The position numbers were made by a program, and so were the translations under genes. A DNA stretch of 14,327 bases from JANNRW01 sp031401815. GTDB lineage: Bacteria; Desulfobacterota; Desulfuromonadia; Geobacterales; DSM-12255. Positions within the stretch are counted from its first letter, which is position 1. Each line of letters opens with the position of its first letter. The DNA lies in NCBI GenBank assembly GCA_031401815.1, contig JANNRW010000403.1, positions 1 through 14,327 on the forward strand, written 5' to 3'. Positions 7,138 through 14,063 of this stretch are shown one piece after another. The notes under the pieces are model-generated. The model did not search any database. It was not told the origin of the DNA and saw nothing but the letters and a program-made list of their open reading frames with translations.

Positions 7138-7153
7138 TAACGAGGACATGTTT

Positions 7154-7996
7154 ATGACACAAACAGAACAGATACGAGTTGCTGTTTTTGAAGGAAAGCG
7201 TATTCGAAAAATCATTCATGAAGGTGAATGGTGGTTTGCAGTAATCGATATTGTGGAAGTGCTCACCGATAGCCGTATCCCTAAACGGTACTGGAGCGAT
7301 CTTAAGCGAAAGCTTGCCAAGGAAGGCTATTCTGAGTTGTACGATAAAATCGTACAACTGAAATTTGCCGCAGCAGATGGCAAGCTCTATGCCACCGACT
7401 GTGCCGATACTGAGACCATGTTCCGTATCATCCAGTCCATCCCCTCGCCAAAAGTAGAACCTCTCAAACGCTGGCTGGCAAAAGTCGGCAAGGAACGATT
7501 CGACGAAATTGAAAATCCCGAACTCTCCATGGAGCGGATGCAATCCCTGTATGAGAAAAAGGGATATCCGAAGGAGTGGATTGACAAACGGATGCGGGGA
7601 ATTGCCGTTCGTCAGGACTTGACTGATGAGTGGCAGAACCGGGGAGCCACCACCAGCCTTGAGTACGCCATACTGACCAACGAAATCATGCAGGGGGCTT
7701 TTGATCTGAAGGTGGAAGATTACAAGCTGGTCAAGGGGCTGAACAGGGAGAATCTGCGGGACCATATGACCGACATTGAGCTGATCCTGACCATGCTGGG
7801 CGAGGCCACGACTACCAAGCTTCACCGGGACCGCGATACCAAGGGATTTGACCCGCTCAAGAAGGATGCCCAGGATGGCGGAGCGGTGGCCGGGAGGACG
7901 CGGAAGGATATTGAGCAGCAGGCCGGAAAGCCGGTGGTGAGTAGTGAGAATTTCAAGGAGTTGGCAGGGGGCAGGAAGAAGTTGGGAAAAATCTGA
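7154..7996 (+). CDS. Bro-N domain protein with DinD-like C-terminus
   Basis: This 280-aa protein starts with a Bro-N-type fold, about residues 6-105 (HEGEWWFAVIDIVEVLTDSR, then ETMFRIIQSIPSPKVEPLKRW). That domain is common in phage antirepressors and DNA-binding proteins of mobile elements. The C-terminal stretch 236-267 (KKDAQDGGAVAGRTRKDIEQ, then GKPVVSSENF) resembles the C-terminus of DNA-damage-inducible protein D. The ATG at 7154 is chosen because GAGGA (7142-7146) is 7 nt away; an upstream ATG at 7097 lies in the 30-bp palindrome and lacks an SD. Function is unknown; DNA binding or a DNA-damage-linked regulatory role is likely. One 25-bp hairpin (7335-7359) lies inside the gene. Its position between helicase and modification genes may reflect insertion rather than a shared role. 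Confidence 0.8.
   Translation: MTQTEQIRVAVFEGKRIRKIIHEGEWWFAVIDIVEVLTDSRIPKRYWSDLKRKLAKEGYSELYDKIVQLKFAAADGKLYATDCADTETMFRIIQSIPSPKVEPLKRWLAKVGKERFDEIENPELSMERMQSLYEKKGYPKEWIDKRMRGIAVRQDLTDEWQNRGATTSLEYAILTNEIMQGAFDLKVEDYKLVKGLNRENLRDHMTDIELILTMLGEATTTKLHRDRDTKGFDPLKKDAQDGGAVAGRTRKDIEQQAGKPVVSSENFKELAGGRKKLGKI
7335..7359 (+). repeat. Hairpin 2 of the family, inside the Bro-N gene
   Basis: Perfect 11-bp arms AGTTGTACGAT and ATCGTACAACT flank an AAA loop. It is coded as residues 61-69 (LYDKIVQL region). Compared with the copy at 6960-6984 the two differences are complementary, so pairing is kept. Confidence 0.7.
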
Positions 7997-8005
7997 AAGG
8001 CGTTG

Positions 8006-8104
8006 CACGCGGATAACTTCGGATAGTATCTGATAAAAATCTGATTAAGCTTAAAAAAAGGTTGATCCGAATTTAATCCGAATTTATCAGATTTGATCCG
8101 CGTG
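8006..8104. repeat. ACGGAT-type hairpin repeat, copy A
   Basis: It begins cacgcggat and ends atccgcgtg. Internal ggat/atcc motifs are arranged so the halves fold back over about 99 bp. It closely resembles copy C at 8248. The region 7997-8343 has no coding potential I can support. Confidence 0.8.
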
Positions 8105-8128
8105 CCGGATTTTGAATCAAAGGCGTTT

Positions 8129-8216
8129 CACACGGATGACACGGATCTGACGGATAAAGGCGGATTGAAGCCTTAATGATTTTGTTGTATCCGTGTAAAT
8201 CCGTATAATCCGTGTG
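8129..8216. repeat. ACGGAT-type hairpin repeat, copy B
   Basis: It begins cacacggat and ends atccgtgtg, 88 bp, with three further (A/G)CGGAT boxes in the left half and three ATCCGT boxes in the right half. It lies between copies A and C. Confidence 0.8.
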
Positions 8217-8247
8217 CTGATTTTGAATCTGGTAAGTCAAAATGTTT

Positions 8248-8348
8248 CACGCGGATAACTTCGGATAGAATCTGATAACAATCTGATTAATCTAAAGAAA
8301 ATGGTTTCATCCGATTTTAATCCGAATTTATCAGATTTGATCCGTGTG
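8248..8348. repeat. ACGGAT-type hairpin repeat, copy C
   Basis: It begins cacgcggat and ends atccgtgtg, 101 bp, and shares most of its sequence with copy A. Its right end coincides with the point where the truncated GIY-YIG-like frame becomes readable. Confidence 0.8.
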
Positions 8349-8628
8349 CGAGGTTGTTGGCCGACTTTCGACAAGGTGGGATCGTTTTTCATGGTTTGGG
8401 ATGTTGCCGGTCTCCGATGCCGGTGTGCTGGGGGAAATGCCCGGCTCATTTCCGGCAGAAAAGATAATTCCAGCCATGGAGGCGATTCTTATCGAAGCCC
8501 TTGAACCAAGGCAGAACCGGAAACGGGGCGATGATTTATCGGCGGTTGAGTTTTATCAAAAAGAAGATCCGGAGATTCAGAAGAAGAGAGTCCGGCAGAC
8601 GGTTGAGGCAGCGTTGAATAAAATGTAA
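8344..8628 (+). pseudogene. C-terminal remnant of a GIY-YIG-type nuclease-family protein
   Basis: The frame encodes about 94 residues. They include RWDRFSWFGMLPV, then IIPAMEAILIEALEPRQNRK, then AVEFYQKEDPE, ending at TAA 8626-8628. This pattern is what I recall from the C-terminal half of GIY-YIG endonuclease-domain proteins. There the MEA-LIEALEP segment carries the conserved Glu and follows the R-x-x-H-L part. The GIY-YIG catalytic strand itself is missing and the frame begins exactly at the end of repeat copy C, so the 5' part appears deleted or replaced. No good SD precedes the GTG at 8344 or the ATG at 8401. Loss of the catalytic part makes nuclease activity unlikely. Assignment is from pattern memory only. 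Confidence 0.5.
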
Positions 8629-8741
8629 TGAAAAGAATAATCCGTAGAGTCCTTACGATGATGAAGCTTCAGCTTAATAAGTTTCACAGATATTGCCAGT
8701 AACTTTCCAAATTGCAGCAATGGTCCTTCCAGGAGAGAAGA

Positions 8742-11474
8742 ATGGAAAACAAAGAGAAGTCATTTTTTATCGAAGGCACAGAACTTACTAAAATTGACGG
8801 AAACACCTGTATTCCTACCGCATTACATTATGCAAAAGATGGCCTTCAAATAGGGTATAAGGCAATTAGATCGACTAAGGATAACGACATAATCAATTTT
8901 AATTTCAAGGTCGAGCTTGGTGAATATGTCCCAGGAGCAACCAAGGATAGAATTGAGTATTTTGATAGCGCAGACGGTATTCCCAAAAGTGCCTTTCAGC
9001 TCTCTAAAGATTTTTTCGATACAGTACTATCAAAGGTGGAAGGTCAGGGGTTAATACCTAAACATGATAAAAAGGGATTGAAGATTATAGTTGCAGAGCC
9101 GTTAGCATTCCAGATTGAAGATAGAGGTAGTAATTGGATTAAAAACTATAGGGACAATATCAGGCGAATACTTGTTCATTATGATTCTGTTGAATTTTTG
9201 CCTGAACCGTTTGCAGTTTACCAATATTACAGGTATGGGCTTAGAATCCCTCAAATGAAAGATAGTTCTAAAAACATAGCGCTGATAATAGACTTTGGTG
9301 GCGGCACTTTTGATGTATCAATCATTGAATCAACTGTTTTGGGTGATATTAGTTTGTCTGGAAAGCATTCTAAGCCACTGGCAGCTTCTTCAGAGCCAAT
9401 TGGCGGGTTTTTCGTAAATGAGCAAATAGCTATATACCTGACTTTAAGAAATCTTGACGGACAAGACAAAAATAGGGCTACCACCTATTTGGATTCTTTT
9501 AGAAAGGTAAAGAAGGGGCAAACCGATTATTTATCCCTTTCCTCTGAAAAACAGGCATTCATTAGCAATCTTAGAAAACTTATCAATTCAGTTGAACATC
9601 CGAAGCTTGAGCTTTGCAATAAAATCAGAAATTGGGATTTATCCGTTGATTGCTATGAAAGTGTTCAAGTGAGTATGCCTAAGAACCCCTTCAAAATTGA
9701 CACAATATGGGAAGAAAATTCTCTGCGTGGCCATGAGTTGCGGAAAATGTTCAGAGAAAATATTTGGGATCAGCATTTAAAGAAAACGATTAGAAGTGCA
9801 ATTAAACGTGCAAAAGAACAATTGAAGGACAAGGAGATAACCGTCACGCTTATATCGGGAGGATCCTCCAATATTCGGTGGCTCGATAAATTATTGTCAA
9901 CTGACTTTGAATCGGATTTGGGACATGCACGGCCAATTCCGCTCTCTGAGTCATTTCAAGATATTGTGGCTAAAGGATTAGCTATAGAATGTGCTCGACG
10001 TTACTATAACCCGGAAAGTGAGTTCGTTTCTGTAACGTACAATCCAGTAAGGCTATTTTTGAACCCTGATGACAAAGGCATTGAAGAAAGATCATTTCAA
10101 TCCGTAGGCAATAAAATAGATATGGACGGCACAAAACTTGGCGACCTTATACCCTCAGCACAAGCTTTATCAAATTTCATCAACGAACCCTTGCAGTGGA
10201 AATTCAGATTAAATCACCCCCCTAAACATCACCTGAAATATTTCTTCACCCGTCCTTGCGATAATGCAAATGGTGATGAGCTATTTGACACGGACAGCCT
10301 GTACAACGTTGATAGAACTGTTCATTCTCCCAACAATATATGTTTTGATAGTAAGCTCAGAGTTGAATTAACGGTAAGAGAAGATGGTACCGCAATACCA
10401 CGATTTATATACAAGGTTGAAAATACAGACGCTGGTGTTCAAGGATTTTATGTTGATGGCAAACCTTTTGTACTGGATATGACAACTGATGGCGTTAAAT
10501 CGTCAGAATCAGTTAGCAAATATATTGGATTTGATTTTGGCACTAGTAACTCCTCAATATGCTATTTAAGTAATGAGCAAATTCATGCACTTGAGGTTAG
10601 GAATAATGACAGCCAGTGGCTAGAACTTAAGGGCCTGGTTTCAAAATTACCTTACCCTATTTCATACCCGCTCAGAAAATATTTGAGATTTGAGAATCAA
10701 GACCAGTCAATAAAGGATGCCAGAGCAGCGCTTGAAGGAATGCTCGCATTTGCTGCATATACAATCGCGAGTGAATTGTTATCAAAGGGCGAAATAGGCG
10801 GTCTTTTTAAAGATTTTTTGCGCTCAATGGGGCCGTTAAAGGACATCCTCTGCAAAGGCATGAGAGTGCTAAAAGGAAGTTCAGGATTCGCAGGTGAATA
10901 CAATAAAATCTCCGGCGAGTATCTTGATGCCCTGAATAAAGCTATTTTTGAATTGAACCAACATAAGCATGATAAATTATCCGCTGAAAAAATAGATGTT
11001 CACGAAACCTTGAAAACATTCGCAAATATATGCAATTTGGCTATGCAAGGGAAAGTGTTTGGATACCTCGAAAACATTAAAAATGTTAAGTTCAGCAAAA
11101 ATAAATATACTGGTTTGTTCAGAAAAGCCTCAGATAGCCAGCCTTTTGTAGAATCATTAGATTATTCTGGTGAATACTCTTTCCCTATCAACGAACCATT
11201 ACTTACAGATGTAAAAACTGGGAAGTGTATTTCCATGTTGCCGTTTTATTTTTTTGAAGAGTGTTCAGATAGAGTAGGCAGCATAAAATGTTACGTTTTT
11301 GATAAATATGACAAGGGAAAGGTCAGTTACAAAGCTGTAGATGATGATGTCTCAATTGAAGTTGATTATGAAGAAATATCAAATCAAATTAATGAGATAA
11401 CTAGTGGAAAGTCAAAGGCAATGCCAGCATATGTGATTGATCTTAAATACAGAAATGATTATAGCGATAATTGA
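8742..11474 (+). CDS. Hsp70/actin-fold ATPase-like protein with permuted motif order
   Basis: The 910-aa protein has actin/Hsp70-superfamily motifs in an unusual order. The N-terminus (CIPTALHYAKDGLQIGYKAI, 23-42) resembles the Hsp70 segment that normally follows the phosphate-1 hairpin. Then come a connect-1-like EPFAVYQYYRYG (155-166), phosphate-2 DFGGGTFDVSIIE (184-196), the adenosine motif LISGGSSNIRWL (370-381) and connect-2-like KGLAIECARR (411-420). The phosphate-1 motif YIGFDFGTSNSSICYL appears only at 594-609, and no second phosphate-2 follows it. A circularly permuted nucleotide-binding domain is the simplest reading. The ATG at 8742 has AGGAG 6 nt upstream; a TTG at 8712 is less likely. 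It overlaps the SD of the next gene, implying a coupled operon. Sampled lines run at about 35-37% GC, below its neighbours, suggesting separate origin. No signal peptide or membrane segment is seen. Confidence 0.75.
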   Translation: MENKEKSFFIEGTELTKIDGNTCIPTALHYAKDGLQIGYKAIRSTKDNDIINFNFKVELGEYVPGATKDRIEYFDSADGIPKSAFQLSKDFFDTVLSKVEGQGLIPKHDKKGLKIIVAEPLAFQIEDRGSNWIKNYRDNIRRILVHYDSVEFLPEPFAVYQYYRYGLRIPQMKDSSKNIALIIDFGGGTFDVSIIESTVLGDISLSGKHSKPLAASSEPIGGFFVNEQIAIYLTLRNLDGQDKNRATTYLDSFRKVKKGQTDYLSLSSEKQAFISNLRKLINSVEHPKLELCNKIRNWDLSVDCYESVQVSMPKNPFKIDTIWEENSLRGHELRKMFRENIWDQHLKKTIRSAIKRAKEQLKDKEITVTLISGGSSNIRWLDKLLSTDFESDLGHARPIPLSESFQDIVAKGLAIECARRYYNPESEFVSVTYNPVRLFLNPDDKGIEERSFQSVGNKIDMDGTKLGDLIPSAQALSNFINEPLQWKFRLNHPPKHHLKYFFTRPCDNANGDELFDTDSLYNVDRTVHSPNNICFDSKLRVELTVREDGTAIPRFIYKVENTDAGVQGFYVDGKPFVLDMTTDGVKSSESVSKYIGFDFGTSNSSICYLSNEQIHALEVRNNDSQWLELKGLVSKLPYPISYPLRKYLRFENQDQSIKDARAALEGMLAFAAYTIASELLSKGEIGGLFKDFLRSMGPLKDILCKGMRVLKGSSGFAGEYNKISGEYLDALNKAIFELNQHKHDKLSAEKIDVHETLKTFANICNLAMQGKVFGYLENIKNVKFSKNKYTGLFRKASDSQPFVESLDYSGEYSFPINEPLLTDVKTGKCISMLPFYFFEECSDRVGSIKCYVFDKYDKGKVSYKAVDDDVSIEVDYEEISNQINEITSGKSKAMPAYVIDLKYRNDYSDN

Positions 11475-11480
11475 GGTTTT

Positions 11481-13160
11481 ATGAGCCGGAACCAAAAACT
11501 CGAACTAACCTGGATCGGCAAGGATATTCAGCCGAAACTGGAACCGCGGATTCTGATTGAAGATCCGGACAAGTCCTATGGCGACCGGAATACGGAGAAT
11601 ATGCTGATCTTCGGGGATAACCTGCTGGCCTTGAAGGCGCTGGAGCAAGAGTTCATCGGCAGGATCAAGTGCATTTTCATTGACCCGCCGTACAACACCG
11701 GCAGCGCCTTTACCCATTATGATGACGGTCTTGAGCATTCGCTCTGGTTGACCATGATGCGGGATAGACTTGAGATATTACATCGTCTCCTTGCTGATGA
11801 CGGTTCAATATGGATCACGATTGATGACAATGAATCTCATTACTTGAAAGTTTTGTGTGATGAAGTGTTTGGGCGTGGCAATTTTATTGGTACGGTTGTA
11901 TGGCAGAAAAAATATGGTGCTAAAAGTGACTCAAAGTATTTTTCTGAATCTCATGACTTTCTAATTTGTTTCGCAAAACAAAAAGATCGTATGAAAGTAA
12001 ATCGGTTGCCACGCACAGCGGAACAGGACGCTCGTTACAAAAACCCTGATAATGATTACCGTGGTGTATGGACTTCAGGTGACTTGCTGAGAAATGAGGC
12101 AAGAGATTATGCTATATACCCAATTCAAGGGCCTTCTGGCCGTGAGCACTGGCCCCCTGAAGGTACAAGCTGGAGATTTACAAAAGAACGTTATGAGGAG
12201 ATAAAAGCAGATAACAGGATATGGTTCGGAGAAAAAGGCAATAATGTACCAAGGCTGAAGCGTTTCCTTCATGAGGTTGCAGAAGATGTACCCGTCACAA
12301 CCTGGTGGGAACATAAAGATGTCGGGCATAACGATGAAGCAAAAAAGGAGATTAGGAACCTTTTTGGCAAAGATCTTTTTGACACTCCGAAGCCTGAACG
12401 TCTTTTGCAGCGTGCTATATATTTGGCTACGAACCCAGGTGATTTTGTTCTTGATTCCTTTTCTGGTTCTGGAACCACCGGCGCAGTCGCCCACAAAATG
12501 GGGCGCAAGTGGATCATGGTGGAACTGGGTGACCATTGCCACACCCATATTCAACCACGCCTGCAAAAAGTCTGTGACGGCACCGACCAGGGGGGCATCT
12601 CCAAGGCTGTCAACTGGCAAGGGGGCGGCGGTTTCAAGTATTACTACATGGCCCCCAGCCTGCTGAAAAAAGATCGTTACGACCAGTGGGTAATCAACGA
12701 AGAGTACAACGCAACAATGATGGCCGCTGCCATGGCGAAGCATGAGAGTTTTCGCTATTGCCCGGATGAAGTCTATTACTGGAAACAGGGGCAGTCATCG
12801 GAGAAGGATTTCATCTTTACCACTACGGCACACCTGACACCGGAACACCTGGACAGAATCCATGAAGAGATGCAGACGGATGAAAGCCTGCTGATCTGCT
12901 GCAAGTCCCATTTTGAAGGGGCTGACAGCAAGTACAGCAACATCACGGTGAAGAAGATTCCCTCCATGCTGCTGGGCAAATGCGAGTTTGGGCGGGATGA
13001 CTACAGTCTGAATATCGTTGATATGCCGCGTGATCCGAATGAGCCGGAGTTTGTGCCGACCGGGCCAACTTTTGTTGAGGTGAAGAAAGAGGAAAAGATA
13101 ACGAGAGCCGAGCAATCAGGACAACTAAACATCTTTTCGCACACGGATTTAACGGATTAG
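11481..13160 (+). CDS. Site-specific DNA adenine-N6 methyltransferase, type III Mod-like (beta class)
   Basis: The 559-aa enzyme transfers a methyl group from S-adenosylmethionine to adenine in a DNA recognition site. The catalytic DPPY motif (68-71, FIDPPYNTGS) precedes the AdoMet-binding FSGSG motif (327-331, VLDSFSGSGTTGA), the beta-class order of type III Mod proteins. The intervening ~250 residues should hold the target recognition domain. The opening KLELTWIGK and NMLIFGDNLLALKAL are typical of the family. The ATG at 11481 follows the Hsp70-like stop by 6 bp with GAGG at 11473-11476, so translation is probably coupled. The middle of the gene (about 11770-12480) is more AT-rich than both ends. 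The last residues (SHTDLTD) and the stop are encoded by repeat copy D; the native end was probably near QLNIF. Confidence 0.92.
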   Translation: MSRNQKLELTWIGKDIQPKLEPRILIEDPDKSYGDRNTENMLIFGDNLLALKALEQEFIGRIKCIFIDPPYNTGSAFTHYDDGLEHSLWLTMMRDRLEILHRLLADDGSIWITIDDNESHYLKVLCDEVFGRGNFIGTVVWQKKYGAKSDSKYFSESHDFLICFAKQKDRMKVNRLPRTAEQDARYKNPDNDYRGVWTSGDLLRNEARDYAIYPIQGPSGREHWPPEGTSWRFTKERYEEIKADNRIWFGEKGNNVPRLKRFLHEVAEDVPVTTWWEHKDVGHNDEAKKEIRNLFGKDLFDTPKPERLLQRAIYLATNPGDFVLDSFSGSGTTGAVAHKMGRKWIMVELGDHCHTHIQPRLQKVCDGTDQGGISKAVNWQGGGGFKYYYMAPSLLKKDRYDQWVINEEYNATMMAAAMAKHESFRYCPDEVYYWKQGQSSEKDFIFTTTAHLTPEHLDRIHEEMQTDESLLICCKSHFEGADSKYSNITVKKIPSMLLGKCEFGRDDYSLNIVDMPRDPNEPEFVPTGPTFVEVKKEEKITRAEQSGQLNIFSHTDLTD

Positions 13161-13238
13161 ACGGATCAATGCGGATTAAAACCAGAAGTCTTGTTTTTGC
13201 CTGATCAGATTTTATCCGAAAGATCCGTGTCATCCGTG
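13140..13238. repeat. ACGGAT-type hairpin repeat, copy D (ends the mod gene)
   Basis: It begins cacacggat inside the methyltransferase frame and ends catccgtg. Left-arm boxes recur about every 9 bp (acggat ttaacggat tagacggat) and are mirrored by atccg boxes at the right. The methyltransferase stop TAG (13158-13160) lies inside the left arm. Confidence 0.85.
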
Positions 13239-13258
13239 CAAGTTTTTGAATGCATTTT

Positions 13259-13376
13259 CACACGGATTTAACGGATTGGACGGATCAAGGCGGATTAAAA
13301 CCTTTTCTGGGTTAAAACCCGAAGCCTTGTTTCTGCCTGATCAGATTTTATCCGTAAAATCCGTCTAATCCGTGTG
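13259..13376. repeat. ACGGAT-type hairpin repeat, copy E
   Basis: This 118-bp copy has perfect outer arms CACACGGATT and AATCCGTGTG, plus 9-bp-spaced ACGGAT boxes in the left half and ATCCG boxes in the right. It ends 18 bp before the GxxExxY start codon, so it forms that gene's immediate upstream region. Confidence 0.85.
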
Positions 13377-13394
13377 AAATGCCTTGGAGGTTTT

Positions 13395-13793
13395 ATGCTT
13401 CACAAAGAACTGACCGATAAAATTATCTGCTCTTTCTATAACGTCTACAACATCCTCGGCCATGGCTTTCTGGAGAAGGTCTATGAAAATGCACTTGTCA
13501 TCGAGTTGAAGAAATACGGATTGTCTGTCACCCAGCAGGAAGGCGTGAAGGTCTATTATGAGGGCGTTCAGGTAGGTGATTACTATGCAGATATCGTTGT
13601 CAACGGCTTGGTGATTCTGGAATTGAAAACTGCTGAATCTCTGAAAAATGAGCACTTCGCGCAACTGACCAATTATTTGAAAGCGACTGACAAAGAAGTT
13701 GGGTTGTTGCTGAATTTCGGCAAGAAACCTGAATTCAAGAGAATCCTTTTGACTAATGACAAAAAGCATTTTCACACGGATATAACGGATTAG
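13395..13793 (+). CDS. GxxExxY family protein (PDDEXK-like)
   Basis: The 132-aa protein has the name-giving motif G24-F-L-E27-K-V-Y30 and a nuclease-like core: D66 (YYADIVV), E76-x-K78 (ILELKTAE) and Q90 (AQLTNYL). These match the PDDEXK-type fold proposed for the family. Biochemical function is unknown in general; a DNA nuclease or nucleic-acid-binding role is plausible. The ATG at 13395 with GGAGG at 13386-13390 is preferred over a GTG at 13374 that lies in repeat E. The C-terminal HFHTDITD and the stop TAG come from repeat F. The gene is enclosed by repeats (D, E upstream; F, G downstream) and splits the mod and res genes, so it looks like a repeat-associated insertion. It may not belong to the restriction system. 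Confidence 0.88.
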   Translation: MLHKELTDKIICSFYNVYNILGHGFLEKVYENALVIELKKYGLSVTQQEGVKVYYEGVQVGDYYADIVVNGLVILELKTAESLKNEHFAQLTNYLKATDKEVGLLLNFGKKPEFKRILLTNDKKHFHTDITD

Positions 13794-13890
13794 ACGGATT
13801 AAGGCGGATTAGAACCTTTTTCGGGTTAAAACCAGAAGCCTTGTTTCTGCTTGATCAGATTTTATCCGTAAAATCCGTGTCATCCGTGTG
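13773..13890. repeat. ACGGAT-type hairpin repeat, copy F (ends the GxxExxY gene)
   Basis: It begins cacacggat inside the GxxExxY frame and ends atccgtgtg, 118 bp, very similar to copies E and G. It supplies the codons HTDITD and the TAG stop at 13791-13793. Confidence 0.85.
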
Positions 13891-13911
13891 CAGGTTTTTA
13901 AAAGCATTTTT

Positions 13912-14029
13912 CACACGGATATAACGGATTGGACGGATCAAGGCGGATTAGAACCTTTTTCGGGTTAAAACCACAAGCCTTGTTTCTGCTTGATCAGATT
14001 TTATCCGTAAAATCCGTCTAATCCGTGTG
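13912..14029. repeat. ACGGAT-type hairpin repeat, copy G
   Basis: This 118-bp copy is nearly identical to F (same cgggttaaaacca centre and cttgatcagatttta right half). It starts 22 bp after F ends, so F and G form a near-tandem pair just before the res-like gene. Confidence 0.85.
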
Positions 14030-14063
14030 CTGATTTTGATTCTGTTGTAATCCTGGAGAGACC

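Larger units (their letters stand above)
6873..7153. other. Hairpin-rich spacer between helicase and Bro-N gene
   Basis: This 281-bp gap is crowded with inverted repeats: 6880-6894 (GTGACA/TGTCAC), 6912-6928 (GGGGACAA/TTGTCCCC), 6940-6954 (TCGACA/TGTCGA), 6960-6984, 7046-7064 and the 30-bp palindrome at 7090-7119. A 10-bp tandem duplication (gctatgaagt) sits at 7027-7046. None has a classical T tract, so terminator roles are uncertain; operator or RNA-structure roles are possible. A DinD-like coding remnant overlaps the right half. Confidence 0.6.

Noticed and set aside
7124..8008. 294-codon open frame on the minus strand opposite the Bro-N gene
   Set aside because: It lies fully antisense to a gene with recognisable domains and a good ribosome binding site, and its translation shows no recognisable motif.
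12075..12743. 222-codon minus-strand open frame opposite the methyltransferase
   Set aside because: Antisense to a clear methyltransferase with catalytic motifs; the translation is cysteine- and tryptophan-rich and looks random.
8006..14029. CRISPR array from the regularly repeated ACGGAT units
   Set aside because: Units are about 90-118 bp self-complementary hairpins, there are no uniform short spacers, and genes lie between them.
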